Notes under the pieces: model-generated
The model's input: the letters and a program-made list of their open reading frames with translations, nothing else
What the model was told of the DNA's origin: nothing
Database searches by the model: none
In this document: positions 46,067-55,419 of the stretch, one piece after another
How the letters are laid out: each line of letters opens with the position of its first letter
How positions within the stretch are numbered: the stretch's first letter is position 1
Position numbers and translations under genes: made by a program
Assembly: GCA_014607495.2 (NCBI GenBank)
Contig: CP053149.1
Span: forward strand, 11,048,120 to 11,112,119
Length of the DNA stretch: 64,000 nt
Source of the DNA: Carposina sasakii
Taxonomy: Eukaryota > Arthropoda > Insecta > Lepidoptera > Carposinidae
Direction: 5' to 3'

Positions 46067-47208
46067 AACCGACTTCAAAAAGAGAGGTTATCAATTCGTC
46101 TGTATGTTTTTTTTTATTTTTATTTTTATTTTTTATGTGTGTTACCTCAGAACTCCGTCGCTTATGAACCGATTTCAATTTTTTTTCTATAGTTGGTCAT
46201 GGTATACTTCCAGGTTGGTCCCATATTCACCACATCAGGATCTGATGATGGGATCTTGGAGAAATCGAGGGCAATCCTCAAATATTGTAGGCACATGTAG
46301 TCTGTTTTTATACTTTTACTGAGCGTTTTGATCACCTACATATAAAACATAACATCTGATGATGGAATCTCTAAGGAATCTAGGGATATCCTCAAATATA
46401 AAGGGCACGAGTAGTCCGTTTTTAGATATTTATAGAGAATTTTGGTCAGCTACACATAATATAAAGGAAACGAGGGTCTGATGATGGAGCTGCCGAAAAA
46501 CAGATAGTGGAACTTTTTAGTAACAAAATCCCCCTATGGCAGGGGGAGGCCTACGTCCAGTAGTGGACTGCAATAGGCTTATGAAGATGAAGATAATTGT
46601 ATTAAGTCGTGAAATTGTATGTTGCGTTAAGCCGTGTCCGAAGTAAGATGGTTATAGAGGAAGAGGTAGACATGAGAATAATGAGATGACGGATAATAGG
46701 GATAAATGAAAGAAGAGTACCTACATATTGCACCGACCTCAAATTATTGGGAACAGGGCAGGAAGAAGGAGTGTAATTATATGTTGCTTAAATAAGAGTG
46801 TACATGGCTGTTGTACTGCCAAATCTCTTATATTCCTCCGAGGCGTGGTGCATGTACCGTCGCCACATACGCACTCTAGATCGATTCCACCTCCTCCTAT
46901 CTCCGATCCATCCATCCAGCATGAACGTCAACTTAGTAATATCTAGGAGTAGAAGTGGTCGCCGAAATCGGTCGGAAGTCATCATTATCATCATCATCAG
47001 CATATTGTCAGACGTAAAGTTTCGAAGCCTAGTCCTTATTCTCTTTTGTCATGTGGCCTATTTAATCATTTGCTGGCATATAAATTTGACAATATTATGC
47101 CTCCTAAACTTCGTACACGGCTTAACGCAATATACCTATATATTTGCCCTTTAGTAAAATTTTACTTTAGTAAGTTCGAGTTTTGGGAGGAAGTCGGTTT
47201 TTCGTTTT
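46067..47208 (+). mobile_element. AACCGACTTC-ended element (family G), copy 3
   Basis: Begins AACCGACTTCAAAAAGAGAG and ends GGAAGTCGGTTTTTCGTTT. Nearly identical in order to 8393-9311. It contains an extra 213-bp RTE-like insertion at 46792-47004 that copies 1 and 4 lack. Non-coding apart from that insertion. Confidence 0.8.
46792..47004 (+). pseudogene. RTE-like reverse transcriptase fragment inserted in family G
   Basis: The plus strand encodes [20 protein letters not shown] followed by [11 protein letters not shown], the conserved piece just downstream of the reverse transcriptase core in RTE-like elements. It then goes to unrelated sequence and ends in a (ATC)n tail. Because the uninterrupted family G copies read straight across this point, the piece is a clean insertion. 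No clear target duplication flanks it (left GCTTA, right TATTG). Confidence 0.75.
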
Positions 47209-47573
47209 AAAAAAATTATTTAAAGTCAGTTTTAGCATGTGTGCTTATGAAATAAGAAAAGTATTGCTCCGTAACAAAAAGTTTTATACAGTATTAGATG
47301 CTCCAATCTTGACTAGAAATTCGATAGGATATTCGAAATGCGATCCGATATTACGGCCAAATGAAGTCGATTTCTCGTAAATGACGCCCTATTGCGTCCA
47401 GGGCAAAGCTCAGTAAATTGCAATCTGAAACTATTTTAGAAAAAAATCTTTTTCAGTGACTCAACATTGGTGAGTAAGTATATAAAGCATATTATATAGG
47501 TAGGTGTAGATATCAGATGTATTATGTAGCTACTATACAAAATTAAAATTATTTATAGTTACGTATATGTATA
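47209..47573. other. AT-rich stretch, nothing recognised
   Basis: Short frames only. Confidence 0.55.
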
Positions 47574-47985
47574 ATTTAAATTATTATTATTATATGTAAA
47601 CAGGCAGACAGTTGAGGCAACTGATTTTGCCTGTATCTGAATGTTCTCTTCTTAGGTTTTTCTATGTTTTTTAATGTGTTTGTCAAGTTTGTTTTTGAAA
47701 TTATTGACACTTGGTGCTAAAACCACTTCTTCTGATAGTTTGTTCCAAGGGTTCACTACCCTGTTGGTAATAAAGTTTTTGCGGGGATTGCTATGTGAGA
47801 TGCCTGTGCTAAGTTTTAAATTATGACCTCGTAGGTTTGTATTTTTATTACGCTCAAACATTCTATGAAAATCTTGTAAATCATATCTCTGTGTTAGAAT
47901 TTTGTATGTTTCAATAAGATCTCCACGTTCTCTACGTTCTTTCAGAGTTGTGAGGTTCAATGTCTGCAATCTTTTTTTTATATGT
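47574..47985 (-). pseudogene. C-terminal end of a CR1/L2-like reverse transcriptase
   Basis: The minus strand encodes about 110 codons to a stop at 47652: KKRLQTLNLTTLKERRERGD, LIETYKILTQRYD, LRGHNLKLSTG, FITNRVVNPWNKLSEEVV and FKNKLDKHIKKH. This order (the LKERRERGDLIETYKIL block, then the LRGH block, then NRVV.WN.L and the FKN.LD end) is the classical C-terminus of CR1/L2-type non-LTR reverse transcriptases, after the catalytic domain. The 3' UTR ends in an ATA repeat at about 47574-47600. Upstream of 47985 the frame is closed by a stop in A-rich sequence, so the copy is 5'-truncated. It is not the same family as 35694-36928. Confidence 0.85.
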
Positions 47986-48333
47986 GAACTTTTTTAGCTT
48001 CCTCGGTATCTTAAATACATAAACCAGCAAATAGCTCTTAATATTCAGACTGACAAAATACTTTACCTATAGGTATTTTAGTACCCAGTTCGATATGCAA
48101 TGAAATGCACTAGTGCATTCATCCGAAACCCTGTCCCATTTAACGCGTTTCATATTTCATTTATCAACATCAGTATTCCACAGAAGATATTTCGTGTTAT
48201 TAGGTATTTGAACCGCACTTTTTAACTCCGAGTTTACATTTCAGAATAATGACAAATACCAACATGATTAAACTAAGCACTGATTGAGCTAAAGATTTTT
48301 TAAAATTTTGCAATGAAAGCTGATATACATATA
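47986..48333. other. AT-rich stretch, nothing recognised
   Basis: No frame and no shared repeat. Confidence 0.55.
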
Positions 48334-48575
48334 CAGGGTGTAACAAAAAGGTATGTTAAGTGAAAAGCTACGTAGATAGCCCACTATAGACAACCTATCC
48401 ACAAAATTTGAGACTCGAAATCATATGTTTGAAAATTCCTGAGATATTTAAAAATTCTCCATACTATCGGGAAAAATAAACATGTGATTTCGAGTCTCAA
48501 ATTTTGTGGATAGGTTCTCTATAGTGGGCTATTTACGTAGCTTTTCGCTTAACATACCCTTTTTGTTACACCCTG
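48334..48575. mobile_element. Foldback TA-flanked MITE (family B), copy 2
   Basis: Flanked by TA at 48332-48333 and 48576-48577. Ends CAGGGTGTAACAAAAAGG and CCTTTTTGTTACACCCTG are exact inverted repeats. Long inner arms carry AGCCCACTATAGACAACCTA and TAGGTTCTCTATAGTGGGCT. Confidence 0.85.
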
Positions 48576-48589
48576 TATAAAGTTATGAA

Positions 48590-48661
48590 TATAACTTGTA
48601 TAGTGGACTGTTTTCATGGCGTTTCGTTTAACATAGGTACACCTTTTTTTACAACCTGTAT
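48590..48661. mobile_element. Isolated decayed arm of family B
   Basis: TATAGTGGACTG, GGCGTTTCGTTTAACATAGG and TTTACAACCTG resemble the right arm of the adjacent complete copy with many changes. It was either an older copy or a duplicated arm. Confidence 0.55.
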
Positions 48662-49332
48662 GTGTATTTCAAATATTTGACCTGGCTCAATAAATTCATT
48701 TCGGTTTCCAGTATTTACCGGATTATAAAACCACTATTTTACAGTAACAACTACTAACCGTTTTTAATTAGTTTGGCAGGTGATAAATTACATTTAAACA
48801 CTTTATTCACTTAAAATCAATTGGGTAGGGGCACACCTACTAATTTAATAAAGCTAAGCATAGCTACATATTATATTATATAAAAATAAATACATAATAG
48901 TTGTTGGTCTTCTAAATACCTATTAATAAATAAAGATTTTGCAAGATGAAAAATTTCGCAATATCTGGAATATCAAGATTAATTTTTTTCACCCGCGAGC
49001 CATTTCTTCTTACCGACTGCATCGTAATTTGCGACGGCTTGTCCGTGACTTCCTTCACCCCAAGTTTCAGGAGCATGACAAGTTTTGAACATATTTGAAA
49101 CATGTTCAAACATATTTTCTACTTCTGAAAGTTTCCAATAGATTCATCTTTGAAAACCTCTTTAAGCTATTTACTCTTCTCGTCAGGCAGGAAGAGAAAT
49201 CAATTTTACTCATAGTTTATTAATCTCTTCCTCGTACCGTGGTTATCATGTCTTTTATTATCATAATTATAAGAAGTTCATATAAAAACTACATAATAAT
49301 GATGTTTCATTTAAAAGACCCTAACAAAAAAA
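48662..49332. other. AT-rich stretch, nothing recognised
   Basis: The minus frame at 48912-49109 is unrecognised. No shared repeats. Confidence 0.5.
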
Positions 49333-49364
49333 CCTTTGCCCAGCAGTGGGACACTGTATAGGCT
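49333..49364 (+). repeat. RTE-like 3'-end fragment
   Basis: CCTTTGCCCAGCAGTGGGAC followed by TGTATAGGCT is a variant of the terminal block of family I/RTE elements. It ends exactly where the CR1-type copy starts. Confidence 0.55.
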
Positions 49365-49604
49365 ATTTTTTTTACAATTAGCTAGGCAAACATTTGACCG
49401 CCGTCGTGCCTGATGTTAAGCAAGATGCGGCCTAAGGTGGTACATGTTTGCATAGAAAGTGCCTATTCACTCTGGCTTTGAAGATACCAATGTTGTAGTG
49501 CTCGGGAAATACATCGGCAGGAAGTGCATTCCACTCCTTAGCCGTTCGCATTACAACGAGTTAGCATAACGTTTGGTGCGGATTGGTGGGATATCAACAA
49601 CATA
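49365..49604 (-). pseudogene. CR1/Jockey-group element 3' end, strongly 5'-truncated
   Basis: Nearly identical to 35694-35935: the C-terminus reads YVVDIPPIRTKRYANS, then, after a frameshift, AKEWNALPADVFPEH. The 3' UTR has CGCATCTTGCTTAACATCAG and ends in an A run (T run on the plus strand). Truncation is at about 49604. The frame disruption lies at the same codon region as in the 35.9-kb copy but differs in length. Confidence 0.85.
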
Positions 49605-49984
49605 AATTCTATTTAAAATAAAGCAACTCGCGGAAAATTCCAAAACCAAAAACCTGTAAAGCCAACTTACACGAGCTAAAATAAAATCAAAACTATCGTC
49701 TACCGGGACATTTTCCGTTGTTATTCTCGATTCACAAATCAGTTTGTGAACACTCGATATCGAAGCCACTGTGGCCGTATGTTCCCCGAGGGGAGCTTAA
49801 CTATGCAAATGCCCGATCACGGGCGACTCCCAAAGCAAATGATTTGTGAACTTATCACGCTTCGGATTTCGAGCGGAGATTCCAACCAGTAATACGAATT
49901 TAGTTGTAAGACTGATTTATGAAGGAAACTCTATTTGTCCTTCCTTTATGTTTTTTTTTCTTTCTAATTATATTTATATGAACA
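49605..49984. other. Unassigned stretch
   Basis: A GC-richer part at 49770-49830 (GTTCCCCGAGGGGAGC contains a GC palindrome). No gene recognised. Confidence 0.5.
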
Positions 49985-50843
49985 ATTTAGATACGAAGAA
50001 GAGGATATACAGGCCATGGCTGTATGTATAAGAAATAAACATCTTTCTTTCACCATCTCATCCATATACTGTCCACCAAGACATAGAATAAAGTCAGATA
50101 GATATAAAAAAATTATGCAGAATTTAGGTAATAGATTTATTCTTGGAGGAGATTTCAATGCGAAGAACACCTACTGGGGTTCAAGACTAAATAACCCAAA
50201 AGGTAAAGAATTACTTGTTGCAATGCGTGATATGAAATGTAATGTTATATCAACAGGAAAGCCTACATATTGGTCAACTGATCGGAACAGAAAACTGGAC
50301 CTGATTGACTTTTTTATCCACATAAACATATCATCTAACTACATCCACATCAAGGAAGGCTATGATTTATATTCAGACCACTCACCAATAACGCTAACTT
50401 TTAGTAAGACTATTATAAGGAAGAAAAGTAGCCCTACTCTTGTCAATAAAAACACAGATTGGAAAAGCTTTAAATTAGATTTATATACTGCAAACGATCT
50501 CAAAGTCCCTCTGATAACCACACAGCAGTTAGATTTAGATGTAAGAAAATTTGTCACAGATATTCAACAATGTGCGTGGAAAAATACACCTCAGAGCAAA
50601 AGAAGGACTAAAGATAACTGCTATCCAACATATATAAGAAAACTTATAGCACAAAAAAGAAAGCAGAGACGGGAATGGCAACAAACAAGATTCCCGGCAG
50701 ATAAAAGGAAGCTAAATAATCTCACGAAAAGACTTAGACGGACTATTCAGAATTTTCATAATGAAAATATGAAAAGTTATCTCCAAGAACTCACAAGTGA
50801 TCGCACTACAAATTATTCCTTGTGGAAAGCGACAAAAGGGCTA
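49985..50843 (+). pseudogene. Jockey-type endonuclease (EEP) domain, N-terminally truncated
   Basis: Encodes the endonuclease that nicks the target DNA in Jockey-type non-LTR elements. Visible motifs are SSIYCPPRHRIKSDRYK, RFILGGDFNAKNTYWGSR with the conserved DFNAK, RNRKLDLIDF and, near 50374, SDHSPITLTF with the catalytic SDH. The first part of the domain (WNANG and the first catalytic glutamate) is missing; homology starts about ten codons before the methionine at 50016. A basic linker (RKQRREWQQ, KRKLNNLTKRLRR) follows. The frame ends at 50876, but homology leaves it about ten codons earlier, at an A run near 50838-50845, where one extra A apparently shifts the frame into the reverse transcriptase. 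Not functional. Confidence 0.9.
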
Positions 50844-52066
50844 AAAAAAACCTATAATACAGACTCCTCCAATTAAAAAAGCCGATAGTCAGTGGGCAAT
50901 AAGCAGTGAACAGAAAACAGAAAGATTCGTAGAGCATTTAGAAGACATTTTTCAACCGAATTATGAAAACATGGAGCTAGAGGAAACCTCAAATGATGAA
51001 CTAGAGATAAGACTTGTCACACCAAGAGAAGTCCAAATCGAAATTAAATATCTGAACCAAAAGAAATCTTCTGGGTATAACCTAATTACCGGTGAAGTCC
51101 TCCGACATATTTCACGAAAAGCCATAGTAAAACTTACTAACCTCATCAATTCAACGTTTAGACCTAAACACGTGCCTGATGTGTGGAAAGTAGCTGAAGT
51201 TATTATGTTTCCAAAGCCCGGAAAACCGCCCCATGAAACCGCATCATATAGACCAATTTCCTTGTTACCCATCCTATAAAAATTATTTAAGAAGTTATTT
51301 CTAAGACGCTTAAAGCCTATTATAGAAGAGAGAAACCTGATCCCTGATTATCAATTTGGTTTTAGGAAAAATCACTCTACTATAGATCAAGTTCATAGAA
51401 TAACTAGTCTAATAGAAAAAGCTCTAGAAGATAAGAAGGTCTGTTCCACAGTGTTCTTGGACGTAGCGCAGGCATTCGATAAAGTATGGCATACAGGACT
51501 TACACATAAGTTGAGAAATATGCTACCAAAGCAATTCGCAAAAATCTTAGAGTCTTATTTAACACAAAGAATGTTTCGAGTAAGATAAGACGATGCACAT
51601 TCAGAACTAAAGCATATAAAAGCTGGAGTACCACAAGGTAGTGTTTTGGGTCCGGTCCTGTATCTACTATATACCTGTGATACCCAAATTTAGAAAACAG
51701 CACCATTGCTACATTCGCAGATGACACAGCTATAATGGCTACGGCGGATACTCATGCGGAAGCAGTGGAAAAAGTGCAATCTGCCATCAACACCTTGTTC
51801 CAGTGGACAAAAAAACGGCGAATAAAGCTAAATGAAACCAAATCCGTTCATATAGACTTTACAAACAAGAGATTTGATTATCGTCCGGTATTAATAAATG
51901 GCAAAATAATACCATACGAAAACACAGCCAAGTATTTGGGCATAACACTGGACGCAAAGCTTCGCTGGAAAGCCCACGTCAAAAAGAAACGCGACGAGTT
52001 GCAGCTTCGCTATAGGAAGATGTACTGGTTACTTGGAAAGTATTCTTCGTTATCCGTACACAACAA
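50844..52066 (+). pseudogene. Jockey-type reverse transcriptase, with stops and a frameshift
   Basis: Homology resumes in the next frame with SEQKTERFVEHLEDIF and EIKYLNQKKSSGYNLITGEVL. It continues through ASYRPISLLPIL to a TAA at 51277, then on in the same frame with the motif A region DVAQAFDKVWH and QFGFRKNHST upstream of it. A second TAA is at 51586. Next come AGVPQGSVLGPVLY (motif B), a frameshift at about 51665-51690, and the catalytic FADDTAIM at 51714-51737. The thumb region (FQWTKKRRIKLNETKS, then YLGITLDAKLRWKAHVK) runs to 52066, where a SINE interrupts it. With two stops and a frameshift it cannot encode an active enzyme. The element lies immediately downstream of its endonuclease part. 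Confidence 0.9.
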
Positions 52067-52317
52067 CGATTCAACGGCCGATTGGTCTAGTAGGTAGTGA
52101 CCCTGCCTGCGACGCCATAGGTCCTGGGTTCGAATCCCGGTAGGTTACAACATTGATATGATGAATATCGATGTTTGTTTCCGAGTTATGGATGTTTCTA
52201 TACTTATCTATGTATTTATATACCGTTGCTTAGTACCTACGACACAAGACCTTAGGGATCTTACTGTGGGACTAGGTTTATGTGTTGTGTAGTGTGTGAA
52301 TATTTATTTATTTATTT
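52067..52317 (+). mobile_element. tRNA-derived SINE inserted in the Jockey-type element
   Basis: The A box TGGTCTAGTAGG (52083-52094) and perfect B box GGTTCGAATCC (52127-52137) are followed by a body with ATGTATTTATATACCGTTGC and ACGACACAAGACCTTAGGGA, and a (TTTA)n tail. ACAACAA occurs at 52060-52066 and 52318-52324 as a 7-bp target duplication. It is much better preserved than the copy at 4341-4525. Confidence 0.9.
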
Positions 52318-52655
52318 ACAACAAACTACTTTTATACAAACAAGTCCTTATGCCTATATGGACTCATGGTATTCAGCTTTGGGGCTGTACCAAAAAAAGC
52401 AATACACTGATGATACAAAGATTTCAAAATAATGAACTTCGGGGCATTATAAACGCGCCCTGGTATGTAAGGAATGACGACCTCCATCGGGACCTCAAAG
52501 TGGACATGGTCGCAAAAGTTATAAAAAAATACGCAGAAGCTCATGAAAAAAGGCTTCACCAGCATGTGAATGTCGAGGCTATCCAGCTTCTTGACAACAC
52601 GGACATAGTCAGGAGGCTTAAAAGGACAAAACCTTCTGAGTTAGTGCATTGAATT
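52318..52655 (+). pseudogene. C-terminus of the Jockey-type reverse transcriptase
   Basis: Resumes directly after the SINE: LLYKQVLMPIWTHGIQLWGC, then the RFQNNELRGIINAPWYVRND block and DLKVDMVAKVIKKYA, ending in a stop at 52652. The PIWTHGIQLWG and NAPWYVRN motifs are the typical end of Jockey reverse transcriptase. A non-coding 3' part of the element probably extends to about 52842. Confidence 0.9.
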
Positions 52656-52842
52656 AGTGATATAGTGCAGTGTGTGCTAATTTTAAAGAACACATGAACA
52701 AAGTGACTTCCCCTTAATAGTGACAATAAGAAATGTGCCGATGGACACATTCTTAGTTTTACATGATTTAGCAATTTAAGTTTGATAAAAATTACTGATT
52801 AGTCTAATTAGGCTAGATTGTAATTTTAATGAATTATCTGTT

Positions 52843-52895
52843 TTAGCCTATGTCCAACAGTGGACTTCTCAGGGCTGTAAATGATGATGATAATC
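52843..52895 (+). repeat. RTE-like 3' end with GAT tail
   Basis: TTAGCCTATGTCCAACAGTG and GACTTCTCAGGGCTGTAAAT plus (GATGAT)n match the 3' end of the RTE-like insertion at 13529. Only the terminal 50 bp are present, directly behind the Jockey-type element. Confidence 0.65.
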
Positions 52896-54951
52896 TGTTC
52901 GTTACGGATAATACATTAAGAAAAAAAATATTTATAATCAGATTAAAGGAAATATTCTATCATTTATAAAATTATAATAGCTAGCTGATTGACTGCGGCT
53001 GTGCTCTGCCGACTGTGTCTGTTATTTCCGCTGGACCTGGTCAAAAGCTTTCCCGTTTCATATATTATTTCTTTATTTCACTATTTATTCACATAAAAAT
53101 TCACATTCAATTTCATATTGTTTGTTTCGATTGGTTAATATTGAAAACTTTTAAATTTATCAGTTACCAGATTAGGCTTTCTTGATGATAATTTTTATAT
53201 CATAATATAATAATAAAATGTTTTCTAAATTGTTAGACTTAATTCTTAAATAATCTGCCTTAAAGAAACTAAATAGTATCATGGTGGTCCTATTGAATAG
53301 ATTGTTATAATATGGAATCACTTATCGATGTTACTCGTAACTATTGATTTACAGCATGTTTATTTACAATTGTGATAGTTGGCATTAATCTGATCGGCTG
53401 GCGTCCGGTCCGATCCGGCTATACCGCCGGATATCGGAAGCCGCACACTTGCCACCTCATTACCCATATTGTTGGTTATTGCGTTTAGTAACAAACAGTG
53501 GCGTTCATGTGTTCGATACAATCGTTCAATAGACTCAATTCTACACTGGCTGTTAAAGCTTTTCTTTTGTCATTTGTTGGTATTGTTCAAATAGGGCTAA
53601 TTCGCGTTATTCTGTTATTTTGTTTAAAATTAAATTTGTACTAAGATTAATCAAAATATTCATTCATTGAAGTGTGTAAATTTTTGGTATATAAAATATA
53701 AAAACTATTAATTTAATTAAAAAACTATTTGATCACTCCTAAAAAATCGTTGAGAAACCACGATATATTTTCATAGTCGCACGACGACTCATCCACGTTG
53801 CTATCCTAGTAAGCGCGTAGATCGTAGCACGTGCTTCGGGCATCACTTACGCAGTAAAATTGTGTCTACGATTTTCTTCTTCGATTGTACTATTTACTTA
53901 GCTAAAAATAGAAATACCATATATACGAGTATGTATAATCTCGAAACCATGAAAATTCGACACGTATGAAGTTTTTGTTAAAGATGTATCTAGCACCCTG
54001 TAAGATATATACTTGAATACGTGTGAAATTGCTGGCTGGATGCCAGATCCTAAACTGTAGCTGCCGAGTGTCCTATGTTTATAAAACTACAATCATTGTA
54101 AATATCTCAAAGTAATTTGGTGTGCAACAACATTTTTCCAACTTAATATTTAGTGAGATAGGTACATCATTTTCCATATATGTTTACGTAATACTATTGT
54201 TATAATACTCAGCAGTTTTCATCGTCTCATTGGTTATTCATGAACATCTATATTTCATCTCGTTTCGAGTGACTGAGAGCCGAAGTCGAGGAGCATTGTG
54301 TGATTTTTAATATATTATCCTATCCACCCATGTTAATGGTCTCTTCTATGTATACATGTAAGCTAAAGAAAGCGCTTTTTCATACGAATTTTCTTTTTAA
54401 TTTGATAATGTGGAAACGTATAGCTGTAGGTATAGAAGATATTGAGTCAAAATATAGTACTCAAACTTAAATAAATACCTAAAATCCGTCATAACTATTC
54501 TATAATTCGGTTGATTATATGTAAGTATTTTATAAAATTATTAATAAAGTATTAATGTAATAAAGTAATGTAAGTATTTGATTTCGTGACAGTAGCTACG
54601 GTTTATAATTTACATTTTCCACTCTATTTAATATAATTAGCAGAACAAAGGAAATATATCTTAATTTCTTTTGCAGTAAATGCAATTAGTGTATGTTAAG
54701 ATATGCATTGTGAGCGGAGGAGACCGCTGCACTTACTGCGCTGAGGCGAGCTTATTCGTATGAACAGTGATACAGTCAGAAGTGAAAGTCTAAAGTTAGA
54801 CACTGTTTAAAAATTACATTTGACAGCAAAATGTATAAAGTATTAAATTTAGGGTTAGGTTTAGCTTAAAAAAAATTAAAACTTTCACGGCAATCTTATT
54901 CCCAACCAGTAGGTTTGCTTGTTTTGTTTATGCTATAGGTGCAGGCTATGG
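52896..54951. other. Unassigned stretch with a TACG cluster
   Basis: 53395-53460 is a GC-richer patch (GTCCGGTCCGATCCGGCTAT...CCGCCGGATATCGG) with inverted CCGG words. Otherwise AT-rich. No recognisable gene. Confidence 0.45.
53768..53880. repeat. TACG-motif cluster, second copy
   Basis: GCGCGTAGATCGTAGCACG and TCTACGATTTTC correspond to GCGCGTAGTCCGTAGCAA and TCTACGAAAAT at 63870-63898, so these two are related sequence and not just similar composition. Confidence 0.5.
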
Positions 54952-55036
54952 GCCGGTTTCTTGAAGGAATTTCAACGTTTATTTTAATGATAGTTAAATC
55001 ATATATTAACAGTTAATTAGTGCTCAAGAAACCGGC
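54952..55036. mobile_element. 85-bp MITE with GCCGGTTTCTTGA ends
   Basis: GCCGGTTTCTTGA (54952-54964) and TCAAGAAACCGGC (55024-55036) are perfect 13-bp inverted ends around an AT-rich interior. From memory, GGGCCGGTTTCTTGA-type ends belong to a short non-autonomous DNA element common in Lepidoptera. Confidence 0.7.
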
Positions 55037-55390
55037 GGTATGTCTAATAACAAAACTAACTAACTGTAGAAAATGTGACGTCCTTAATATTATAAACCAA
55101 GTATCTGAGTAAAATACATCATAATTCTCTTATTCTTTTCTACTACTTTTAAATACTGAGAAGACAAAACTTTTCTATTAAGTAGTGGGTAGATATGTAT
55201 GTGGTTCCACGGAGCTCTCTGCGGTAATCACACTGCGGTTGCGTCTCATCTCTCGCAAAAAGCCAGCGTCTCCTTGTTTAATGAAAGTCAGCTCCGTTGA
55301 ATTTCTGAAATCTATCCATACAAATACTGACGAGAATGTTACTCTGAATGTTTCCGTTTCTTTTTTCAGAAAAAAGGGGCTAATCAAACC

Positions 55391-55419
55391 TTTATTTATT
55401 TATTTATTTATTTATTTTA
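55391..55419 (+). repeat. (TTTA)n microsatellite
   Basis: About seven TTTA units. Confidence 0.85.
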
